64,000 nt of DNA from Tubulanus polymorphus (lineage: Eukaryota; Nemertea; Palaeonemertea; Tubulaniformes; Tubulanidae), in NCBI RefSeq assembly GCF_964204645.1, contig NC_134026.1:248001-312000 (forward strand), given 5' to 3'. Below are positions 54,341 to 64,000 of the stretch, piece after piece. Position 1 is the stretch's first letter; the number at the start of each line of letters is the position of its first letter. The position numbers were made by a program, and so were the translations under genes. The notes under the pieces are model-generated. The model searched no databases, had not been told where the DNA came from, and saw nothing but the letters and a program-made list of their open reading frames with translations.

Positions 54341-56007
54341 GTGGTTATACAGCTTGTAAACACTAAACACATTCGTTGTTTTTATTTTAGAGTTGCTGAC
54401 TACATGACGTTGAGTTTGGAGACCCAGTTTACCCGTATAAATACATGAGCGCAATGTATCTACACCGATATGGCGCATCCCAGACACAATCAAAGATTTC
54501 ATACAAACCGAAAAGCCGCCGCGGTCGAAAACTATTATACAGGCGGCGAGATGAAAGCACTCGTAATTTGGAAATAAAAGGTGTATTAACGGATGGAATA
54601 TGGCACATGGTGGCATCCCCAATTCAATGTAATAATAGACGATGCAATATGTGGCCATATCTTAAATGCGGCAGACGCGAGACGCGGGCGTCATTTGTAG
54701 AAATCGAGCCGAGAAGAATAGAACGTTTCAAGTTGGGAAAAAATGAGTTTCGAACGCGCAGCGAATCTGTTACACGCAGTTTTTATACCGATTGTCATGC
54801 GATATCTCGAATTCGGTGCAACAAACGCACAAAGCTTCCAGGTTTATGAATGCAGTTATTTTATTCGATTCCTAGTTCTTGTGATTATTCATTTCGCTCT
54901 ATAGAAAATCGTATATAGTTAGTTAATTCCTGCCGCTATAGATAGTGTCATCGATGAAATCACATATTGATGTTAATCATCACTCGGTCTGATTTGATCA
55001 GAAATTAGTGCGCATTTTCCCCCGGTTAACGGACAATTCATCTTTTTATACATGGACGGTCAATTGAAAATTGAATAGTCTGAATGTATCGTTCGTTTGA
55101 TGAGCGTTTCGATGGAAAACCAAACTTATTTCCTAGCGTGCGTGGAAAATAACATACTCCATTAACCTTTTGATGGAGCACATTCTCAACCTGTACGCTC
55201 AATTGATGTAAATTACCTACCAAACGAAGCCATTAAATCTAAATTAACGCACGTAAGGTTTTCATCTCACGTTTTCCTGCATGGCTGCACAAACCGTAAA
55301 TGAAACTGGAAACATCCGAGATGAAATATAAGCAGAGTAATGTCGGGTAATTTCTTTTGGAAATAAATCTATTAGGCTTTATTAATATGGATTATTATGA
55401 TAGGAAAACTAGAATTTGCAGTAATATAGATGTTTTAGTTTATGAATGAATAGTCATTGGTCTTTATCACGTCTACTTTACGCTCCATTTAGCGAATCGT
55501 AACCGTTGTCAAAGCTGGCACACGCAAGCCGGATGCTTCATCAATCTAACCACAAAATATTCATTGCTTTTCGACTTGCTTCAACAAACAGAAGCCGGTT
55601 TGATGCTTTCTTTCGTGTTTATGTTCCGTTCTTATAAGGAAATTATTAAATCTCTTATTATAGAATAATTTTGCGCCTTTCTACCGGCGATAGAAATACT
55701 GCACCTGGAAACAAAAATGCCGAAGTTTTTTCAATAGAATGGTCATTACTTTTGGAACCTAAATTTGATTTAAAAAACTTAAAAATATATATGACTATAT
55801 TTACACCAATATGATATCGTCTTGGCCGAGAAACACTTTAATCAATGATGGAAAATATATCTGACCATCAGACGTGTTTCTACTGGCAACAGTTGAATGC
55901 GTTATTCGATGTACGGAACGGCCTGAAAAATGCCAAAAAGAAAAGATACTTGTCGGGTAATTACAGACCTATCAATACCGTTTTCATACCTAAATTAATC
56001 TCTGAAT

Positions 56008-56971
56008 ATGGATAAATGTATTGTTTCTGTAAGCAAGGTAACCACCCGAAGCATCACAGGATCTCTACCACCACCAAGACCAGTTTCACCCAGCAGTTCG
56101 CCGCCACCTGTTTGCGCCTCACCGAAACGAGGAAAATCTCTACAACCAACATCATCCAAATACGCAGAGACGACCTCCCCGAAAAAGGTAAAATATACCG
56201 AAAATCTAACAGATGGTTTTTCAACAAATAGAATGCCTTACCAAAAGTATTAAAAACGATTAAAAATAGGGATCAGTGAAGAAAAGACCAACAACAACAG
56301 ACACCACTACTTCAACCGAATCGCAAAACCCTCCTCGAGAATTTCAAGATATGTTGAAAATATACAATGGATTTTCCAAAAAGAATTCAGCTAAAATTGG
56401 CAATGATTCAACCGACATAAACTTTGACACATCCCCTCGTAGAAATAATCATAGGAGACTTATTGACGTCACTGAGCTATTGAAAGACATGTTAGAGACT
56501 GTTTACATGTCACAATGTGTTCAGGTAATTTTGAATTGTTAGCCCTCAGTTTAGAGAATTTTTATATTGATATTTGAGGATACAGTCTACAAGATTTTTT
56601 GATTGGTTCCCAAAGTCTTTTTACAATAAGTAGCAAGGCCTGCCACAGAAAACGTCACACAAAATCCTGAAACATTCACATGAAAGATACTTGAGCTTTG
56701 TTTTTTACAGAGTTTGAAAACTAGAATCAACACAATGGAAATAGAAAATAGACCATGTCCAGATTCAGTGGATTGCGATGAACTTGGATTCGAGCTGAAA
56801 TTTCGATTAGCTCTTTATTCGCCTGTGCTGAAAAAAGAACTCCGTCGACAGAATAAAGTATTAGTTGAAGAATCGTTTCCCGCAGTGAGAATGGTGCCGT
56901 TTTACGATATCGATGAAGAACAGGATTGTCACCTTATCTGTGAACTCCGCGGACGCGCGCACATTAACTAA
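56008..56971 (+). CDS. Unrecognised three-exon protein, 227 residues
   Basis: Three exons fit with phase-0 GT-AG borders: 56008-56187 (ends AAAAAG/GTAAAA), 56282-56524 (ends CAG/GTAATT) and 56711-56971 (after TTTTTTACAG, ends TAA). I recognise no family. Residues 1-90 are Pro/Ser/Thr/Lys-rich and probably disordered (SLPPPRPVSPSSSPPP). A helical segment near residues 121-141 (RRLIDVTELLKDMLETVYMS) ends exon 2. Exon 3 encodes an apparently folded part with alternating charged and hydrophobic residues (FELKFRLALYSPVLKKELRR and VRMVPFYDIDEEQDCHLICE). The exon 1-2 splice needs the acceptor GTGAAG rather than the CAG five bases earlier, which would open into a stop. Upstream exons are possible. 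The Pro-rich beginning and small exons suggest a nuclear or scaffold-type protein, but that is only a guess. Confidence 0.68.
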
Positions 56972-59900
56972 ACTGGGCGGCGATTCTGGAGAAATTCTCA
57001 CGATCTGTTACTGAGTTTACGAGTGGAATGAAAACATTTTTCCACAACACAATCTACTGGAAGATGTGCAATAACACTGATGATTATAGCGGGCAGATTT
57101 TTCAATTAAAGCTCGTTTTTTTGTTGTCGCATTTTCGCGGTGCCTGAATAACAAGAAAATGACATCAAACCCGCGGCGATGATGAGTGTAGATGAATAGG
57201 GCTGTTACTGTTAATGAATTATCGCTGCTTTGGTCACATCAATAGCCGTTGCTTGATTATCAATTAATGAATTTAATAACGACCGATAATGGGGGTGTAA
57301 TAGTGAACACCAATACCGTCAATATTGTAGTGTAATTACATAACGAGGCACGTCGGGTCTTCGGTAAGCGCATACTCAGTCGCCGGATGTAGGCATCGCG
57401 TTCGTGCCAGGCGGCGACGTCACATCGGTGCGTTTCACAGGACGTTCATTATCGAATCGAATTGAAATGAAGTCGATTCGTTCGAGTGTTTGAGGTTGAA
57501 TCGTCGTGTTGTTCGCTGAAATGTTATTACACCTGATTAACTAACTGACTCATTCGTGTTGTGGTGAATTCTTTCAGATTCCGCTCTGTGAAGCGTAATT
57601 GTCTCATCAATAATAATATTTTGAATTATGAATAGCCATTAGACGTGGTTAATACTGTACTTTGGTTGGCCTTGTATCCTCCGTTCCTATTGTATCCTAG
57701 TGACCCTTTTGTCACTGTTGTATCGTGATTTTTTCATTAGTTGCGTTCAGTACGGAAAGGGCTCGCGATATTTGTTACGCCAGATGACGTGACGAGCAAG
57801 AAAACTTGTTCTCAAATATCCAATATTTGTTGCCAAAGATATTCCATTTATCGATCAACTTTAAACTGAATCTTTGGCTCCCGAATCCATGAACTGAATT
57901 CATTTTTCTGCTCAGTGATTGGTAGTCCTATAATTTTCCATTAAGAATAGATTTATTTAATAAGAGAAAAAGTAATTCTACTAGCGCACCTAGCGGATCC
58001 TCGCGTGCCGATACTGGAATCATCCAGTGCCACAGTAACGTTCGAGGTTCCAGCAACATTAAACTATAACATTTGGACATACTGTATGAGCATTAGCGTA
58101 TGCCAAGTCGTGGTATGAGGGATTTCTGTACAGTTATCATCGTTGAGTTGTTTGCACCAATATAGCCCCGTCAAGCCTCACTGAACATTCTGTGTTTTTA
58201 TTTCTCACACGATTATTTATCTAAAAAAATATCATAACATTCGTATAGACCTAAACTGGATTGATTTCGTGGTGCTGCAAATTTCTCGTGACACGCGACC
58301 GCGATATATGGCACGGTGAGTTTCTGCGCCTCGTCGTGTCACCGGCCCATTACAAAAGGAACACATAACCTTCTTTACGATCGATGCCATTTTGAAACTA
58401 TTTCCGAACGTTCATCTGTCGCTAATTGGTTCGGTTCGTCGTTTGCCATTTTGTTATTTTCATAAAGCGTCCTTTTAGCGTCCATAAACAAAAGCGCATT
58501 TGTCCCGAGCAAACGGCTAGTAGCCATTACTTGTTTACTTTACAAACACGATAATTCGTCAACAGTGAAGGGTAAATACGTTTAATTGCCTCGAAATCTG
58601 GATGAATTATGAGAAATTATTGGAAATCTTTTCTGGAACGTGCTATGGATGATGCCATCATTAACAAAGGAAACAGCGCGGTTGCGCTGTGTGACCAATG
58701 TTTCCAGTCAAACAGAGGAAGTTTTGCCGTTTGATTTCGCGTAGAAACTGTGTACACGGCGAGTCGGTTTGCCCGGTTAGCTATTAACTCAATAATTACG
58801 AGCTTCGATTGCGATTAATAAGTTTTGATTCGGCGCGCGACGAGAAGTGGATATTTTTACAGTTAATGGAGTGAGTATCGTGAGAAACAGGTAAAACCCG
58901 ATTTCATACGGCAAATAGCTTCCTTCAATTACCATTGATGAAATAATCCAGATCCAACAATACAACAAGAAAATGAGTCTTCGAAATGTTTCATTCAGCT
59001 TCAGTTTATTCGACTTTGTCCTGATAGTCATCTTCAGGATTACCGTATCAGGATATACTCGAATAGAATATCAGCTGTATAGAATATAAAACAGTGATTG
59101 CTCCTTCAGACGAACAGAACAAACAAAATCTAGAAATATTTTTGGAGTGTAGACTGTGGTATCCTTTATTTGACAAAATTGGCTGATATTTTACATGTAG
59201 ACAAATATACATAAATACATAAACATTTACTTATCATAAATACATTCATTGTACAATCTGAATACATCGAAAGCATCAGTGCAAATTCACCGGTATATAC
59301 GTCAGATTTTTCAGCATTTTCATTGATAAATATAGCATATAAAAATTACAACAGATAAATCAATTATGTCGGCTTTTTAATATTTGTAATTGTATATGAG
59401 TACGTAAATAGATATGAAACGGTCAGCTCTGAAACGAAGCTATGCAAATCCAACGGTATGTAAAATTTCGAACCAGAAATTGAATGAATTTTAAAAACAA
59501 ATAGAAACTATAGCTTTAAGAACCAGTGAACAGTAGATTGCGTGTGGTTTATGTTAGAATGACAAATTTATAGCTTTTTACGCTTATCAAAGCATAATTC
59601 ATTAAAACAGACATATCAAACCCCATAATCATTGATATATACACAGGATGAATATCCAATTTCATTCATTTCAATAATTCCTTCTAAAAACAACATTGGG
59701 ACGGAACGCACTATATCTATCGGTATTGTATTCGTTGCAGTGCTCGACCGGAAGTGGAGGACGGTATGATCGAAGCAATTTACATCGCTAAAAGTTTCTC
59801 CAACGTTGGATTGCTGGAGCTGAAAAAAGCTCTCCAAGTTTACAAGAGAATCTCCCTGAACTAAAGACCCCTAAACCCCTAAAACTAGTATATTATATAT

Positions 59901-60268
59901 CAGAAATGGAAATGCGGTAACTGGTTAAATATATACTATTGAGTTTTCCTTATATGGATAATACATGTAATAAGACACATAGACTCAGTTCCACTGATAT
60001 GTTATATGTTTGACTCTAGAAATAGAATTAGTTCATTTCTAAGTACGTTTTAGTACCTTTCAGTCAAACAAAAACCTACAACTCTGGAACTGGGTCTTTA
60101 TACTTTAAATGATTGAAGAATATGATAATATATATGTTTTAGGGTAAAGTCATTTTTATGCTCTTCAGGCATCGTTCTGACAGAGAGACACTAGTGTTAT
60201 TAGCTCTCAATGACGTAGAACTACGGGTTCCAAGTGGTTAAGCACCAGATTCACTGATTCACGTGTTT
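56972..60268. other. No gene recognised
   Basis: This is non-coding DNA between the gene at 56008-56971 and the 3' end of the MAM/LDLa gene. It contains a foldback element at 59981-60098. Frames remain below 80 codons and one (58789-59031, minus) is hydrophobic without other support. Confidence 0.45.
59981..60098. mobile_element. Foldback element, AGACTCAGTTCCAC type
   Basis: AGACTCAGTTCCACTGATAT at the left and CTCTGGAACTGGGTCTTT at the right are imperfect inverted ends, and TGTTTGACT and AGTCAAACA pair further in. It is related to 34898-35060. Confidence 0.6.
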
Positions 60269-63200
60269 TTAACACTCAGTGTTGTTGTCAGTCAGACTAG
60301 ATTCTGTATTGCGATCATTATCACTCCTCGTTGCTGCTGTCTCCTCTCCCTCTCTTTGTCCTTGTTGTTCTTCCTCTTCGGGTTTAGGTTCCGGACGAAC
60401 TTCGTCAGTAGCCAACTCGACGGCTGCGCCATCTGGCGGATTTCCCGCGTCGGGGATATTCGACAGAAATGTGAACTGCGTCACGACGGAGAGTTGACTG
60501 CCGTGAAGCATGGCTTCTTCAATCGCCTGCTCGTAAGTGGGAGGAGGGGTCATTCTCCTGCCGCGGCGGAAGTTAGGCGGACCAGCCGGAAATATGGTCC
60601 GGTAACTCGGTGGGCGGCCGAATCGAGAGAAAAACGCCGACAGGGACGAATCGCGTCTGTTTCGGCGACCGCGATGACTGACATTCTCGGATATAGTTTC
60701 TAAATGATTAGTACTCGCGTATTGGTCATCATCACGTGGTCTAGTGTTTGGTGAACGGGTGCGATATATAGCCACACTTATACCTACTATAATCGCCATA
60801 CACACCACACATCCTGTAACACCTCCCGCTATTTTGATCGTACTGTCATTGGGTTTACCTGCGAAATAAAACAATGCTGTATGAAATAAGTATCGAAAAC
60901 AATTTACAGAATCTAAAAATTACGCCACCCTAACCCTTCAATATTTCTGGAATTTTTTTCAGCTTCTTAAATGAAGCCCACTTGACCATTTTGAATGTAA
61001 AACAAAATTTCCAATTGTATTTTTATAAAATGATATTCAAATTATTTGTGAAAATATCTAGTAGTTACAGAGATACGATCAAAGCTATCCAGGCTCCAGT
61101 TTCACGAAACTCATTTTTTTAAATTTTATTGCTATTGTTTACTTGATATCGTCAATGAGGACAACGGTTCAAACTTAACTGATTAAAGCTTTAAACTTGT
61201 TCATGAAACTGGACTCAGGGCCCGGTTGCACGTTTGCGACTAAGCCCAAAAGTAGTCTTAAGTTTAGACTTCCTAAATGATATTTATAATCAAGATGGTC
61301 TCAGACTGGTCTTCAATCTAAGACATGCCTGTACAACATGAGCTGTATCAATAAACATTATACCTTTATCATTTGTACCAGAGCCTGATTTATCTTCATC
61401 TGTACAGTCTTTATTGAAGGGCGATTCGTCAGTTTTATCTCCACAGTCATTAGTTCCGTCGCAGACTAAACTCTGGAAGACGCACTTGCCGTTATGACAT
61501 CGGTAGAAGTGAGAATTCGGGCAGGGTGGATAGGCTATCGTGAATAGAAAGCAAAAACTTGGTTTTTATCGAAGTGATTTAGATAAACATTAAGCCTTGC
61601 GACCGCCTGTACGTTCGTCGCAGACTCGCCGCCCTACGCGCCCATGGGACTATACCAGTGACGCCAGTTGCAACAAGCTTTGCATGTTCTCAATGTTTTA
61701 CTTTCGGCGACGCGACCTTTTCTCTTTTTAGTCACAACCCTGATAGACGCTGCTTTTGCAAAAGACAAACACAGTGTCACGAGCGACAGACACGCCCTTG
61801 CATCAGAGGAATCCATTTGGGTTCAGTTGCCATGGACCGCATCGCATCAACCCACACCCGCCCTCTATACATGAATGCATGGTGGCGTCGCAAGTCAACC
61901 CATACCCGCCTTCTATACATGAATACATGGCAGTGGCGGATTTAGCCTACCGCACTTGCCGCTAATGCGGTAGTCAACATTTTTCCTCTAACAACATTTT
62001 ATTTATTTCATGGATGGATTTGACTTAGCTGATTCCTTGGAAAAAGTACCCATATTAAAACAGGATTTAAAATCCCCCGTAGGCACGTCGTGCCTTCGGC
62101 ACTCGTATTGCACATCTCGTGCCTTCGGCACTCGGTTGCCGAAAATGCGGTAGTCATATTATGCTTCTGGATCCACCACTGCATGGTGGCGTCGCAAGTC
62201 AACCCACACCCGCCCTCTATACATGAATACATGGTGACTGTACTGTAAGGGTTAACGATAATTCCTGCATCCCGCGGATTTCGACAGTTAATTTATGACG
62301 ATGAACAAAACGGATGTAAAATATATAGTCGCATGCGATGGTTGTACTTAATGGTAACTCACCGATGCCACTACAGGGGGCGTTGCGAATATGAATCTCA
62401 TCGAGACCTAAACCATATCTATTATACTTTTTGTATATCTGTCTAAGTTCGAACACAATCTGAAATATTAAATTGAAATCAACATTATATTTCAGTCTCT
62501 GAATAGTTACATTGACAAAATGTTGTGAAATACTGATGAAAAATAACTTAGTAAAGTTAAGACCCTCGAAAATGTTTCTACAAAACACACTTTTGATATT
62601 AGTTTATCGCTTGTTCGTGACGATAGAAAATATAAGTTTCCAAGAATTAGTTACCAGGAATTGATAAGCGGACGGTACAAAGCTGACAGAAACTTTAATC
62701 CAACGTGAATCACTGGAAGGTATTTTCCAATTTGTAAGAAATTTCAGCGACATTTTATCCGCATCATCGCCTCGTGAACCTTCATAGACGCTTAACTTAG
62801 TCATCTGATTTCGAATATTCGCATTCGTGAACCAAAAATCTAAACATTTCCAGCCTTTATCCCACGTACGGATGATCGGTGTACTGATGACAATTTCTCG
62901 GGGATAGGGACCCATCGTTAACAAATAATGACCCATCTTAGTACCATCTGTAAAATAACAAAACGAACATTAATCTTTTGGACGATTAACTATTTCTTAA
63001 GCCGGTAAATTCAACAAATATAGTTTCAGACTTTTTAGAGATTATGATCTATTTACATTAAGAGTGAACAAGGAAGTGGTTAGATTACGGTATGTCCTAT
63101 ATTTTCTTCATTATTTAAATCATGATTTCAAAAATGCTCTCTATCACGGGACTTTCCATATTTCCTTTATTATTTACATCATGATTTCAAAAATGCTCGC

Positions 63201-63474
63201 AATAGAATCGATTTCCTTTTGTAATTCATCTGAATGAATCATGATGCGTGTAGAGCATGGACGATAGATTCATGGTCAAAGCGAACTTACATTTCGTGAC
63301 GTCCTCATTTGGAGAGGAGTACTTTGCCAGCACTACCCGGGTGATATTAGCATGCTCGTAGTAATCCACATTACAGGAGCCCTTTTCAAATCCACAATAA
63401 AATAGATCTATATGAAGTAAAAGAAAAAACAGAATTAAAGAATACACACGTGGATATATAGAAGAACACAGCAT
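60269..63474 (-). CDS. Small MAM-LDLa transmembrane protein with PPxY tail
   Basis: Exons are 63474-63291, 62947-62655, 62459-62363, 61534-61364 and 60858-60269. All borders are GT-AG and phases agree, giving 444 residues. Order: signal peptide ([20 protein letters not shown]); MAM domain across exons 1-3, with CGFEKGSCN near its start, REIVISTP and the closing [13 protein letters not shown]; one LDL-receptor class A repeat in exon 4 ([20 protein letters not shown], then DKTDES); a transmembrane helix in exon 5 ([20 protein letters not shown]). The cytoplasmic tail of about 170 residues carries two PPxY motifs (PPSY, PPTY) that normally bind WW domains of NEDD4-type ubiquitin ligases. An upstream in-frame ATG at 63546 would spoil the signal peptide, so I chose 63474. 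MAM plus LDLa pairs occur in several animal receptors; this short combination with a PPxY tail fits none that I can name. It is likely a type I surface protein in adhesion or ligand uptake. Confidence 0.9.
61217..61346. mobile_element. Degenerate foldback element in intron 4
   Basis: It begins GGGCCCGGTTGCACG and contains the CTTAAGT and AGACTGGTCTT words of the 6300-6420 element. The right end (TGTACAACATGAGCT) has decayed. It lies just downstream of the LDLa exon donor of the minus-strand gene. Confidence 0.5.
61840..62232. repeat. 48-bp minisatellite units around a hAT-like insertion
   Basis: The unit containing GGTGGCGTCGCAAGTCAACC, then CACCCGCCCTCTATACATGA, occurs before (61840-61930) and after (62182-62232) the element at 61931-62181. 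The copies differ by a few bases. All lie in intron 3 of the MAM/LDLa gene. Confidence 0.8.
61931..62181. mobile_element. Non-autonomous hAT-like element
   Basis: The 251-base element begins CAGTGGCGGATTTAGCC and ends GGATCCACCACTG, the usual look of hAT termini. Just inside each end lies a shared AATGCGGTAGTCA word, and the interior holds a duplicated TGCCTTCGGCACTCG hairpin. CATGG flanks it on both sides, shorter than the usual eight-base hAT duplication. It has inserted into a tandem repeat. Confidence 0.7.
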
Positions 63475-63843
63475 GGAATCTTCAGACGTTAGGCCTCCTA
63501 TTACCTGAGTTAGAATAGGGTCACAACGAAATATACCTGTTTGCATACAATAAAAATGTTAAGATTGATAATAGATTTCATTCACAACAACGTTTCAGGC
63601 TACTAGCTAGGGGGTAGTCTTAAAACGGAGAGAATGCAACTGATTTTCAAAATATGATCTATATATTTTTTCCATTTCATTGGTTCGGTGCCAATGCTCA
63701 GGACCTCAAGATCAAATTCTAAATCACGTGTTCTCTTTACATTTGGAGTAAAGTTTAATATATATGAACACACGTATATGTGCACAGATCTATTTCAAAC
63801 AGATTTTTATTGACAATGTAATCGATGTCACACGCGCCCCTAG
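63475..63843. other. Intergenic, about 370 bases
   Basis: This lies between the start of the MAM/LDLa gene and the stop of the next minus-strand gene. It should contain the promoter of the former and the 3' untranslated region of the latter. A 60-codon minus-strand frame at 63603-63785 has no splice support. Confidence 0.45.
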
Positions 63844-63980
63844 TTAAATGTAAACCTCGTGGTAGCCTGGTAAATATACCGAAATGTCATCTCTGTAAAT
63901 ACGATCGTATGTGACAAGGCGTGGCACATGTCCAACATGTGTGTACTGGTAGTACATATCCATCACCTCTATCAATGCAG
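63844..63980 (-). CDS. Last exon of an unidentified gene, cut by window edge
   Basis: On the minus strand an acceptor (TTCATTGCAG) at 63990-63981 is followed by an open frame of 45 codons plus two leading bases, ending in TAA at 63846-63844. The peptide is tyrosine-rich, with IEVMDMYYQYTHVGHVPRLV, then TYDRIYRDDISVYLPGYHEV and YI. Good acceptor context and biased composition make a real C-terminal exon likely. The rest of the gene lies beyond the window. I do not recognise the protein. Confidence 0.6.
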
Positions 63981-64000
63981 CTGCAATGAATATTTGAAAG

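Larger units (their letters stand above)
50296..56007. other. No gene recognised; Emx upstream region
   Basis: This holds the presumed Emx promoter side (from 50296 upward) and further AT-rich DNA. A run of eleven or so G lies near 51386. Two hammerhead-like foldbacks occur at 50899-51043 and 51100-51180 and a short tandem duplication at 54270-54340. A 134-codon basic frame at 54445-54849 shows no domain and is not called. Confidence 0.45.

Noticed and set aside
54445-54849. 134-codon basic plus-strand frame.
   Set aside because: No recognisable domain, and an overlapping open frame of similar length exists on the other strand.

Overview
The window looks like nuclear DNA of an invertebrate animal, most likely a lophotrochozoan such as a mollusc, annelid or relative. 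It is AT-rich, its genes are split by GT-AG introns of about 70 to 1700 bases, it is littered with short transposon relics, and its recognisable proteins (an Emx homeodomain protein, two carnosine-synthase-like ATP-grasp enzymes, a MAM/LDLa receptor) are animal families. The phylum is an inference. There are no bacterial operons, CRISPR arrays or viral genes.

Layout. 1-13.7 kb: no recognisable gene, only simple repeats, foldback elements and a hammerhead-like insertion. 13.8-19.5 kb: an unrecognised minus-strand gene (at least two exons, 13783-16003) and a 244-codon minus-strand frame (18787-19521) whose stop codon lies inside a 51-bp minisatellite. 23.1-34.0 kb: the most striking region. Two five-exon carnosine-synthase-like genes lie head to head as an inverted duplication (minus 23131-26172, plus 30551-33974), around a 4.4-kb spacer. 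The spacer holds a broken LINE, a terminal-inverted-repeat element, a tRNA-like sequence and a truncated third copy of the gene. 34-46 kb: no recognised gene, several short mobile elements. 46.6-50.3 kb: a complete three-exon Emx homeobox gene on the minus strand. 56.0-57.0 kb: an unrecognised three-exon plus-strand gene. 60.3-63.5 kb: a complete five-exon minus-strand gene for a small membrane protein (signal peptide, MAM, LDLa, transmembrane helix, PPxY tail). 63.8 kb to the edge: the last exon of a further minus-strand gene.

The genes do not form one pathway. The two synthase copies are nearly identical over most exons. Their amino-acid differences are concentrated in short patches of the ATP-grasp catalytic module, and they have different 5' ends. 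A second theme is a family of about eight short insertions that carry hammerhead-ribozyme-like boxes. Three of them have clear 9-13 bp target-site duplications, and in two otherwise matching copies the interior is flipped. Exon boundaries were placed by eye from splice consensus and reading-phase agreement; no alignment or database search was run.
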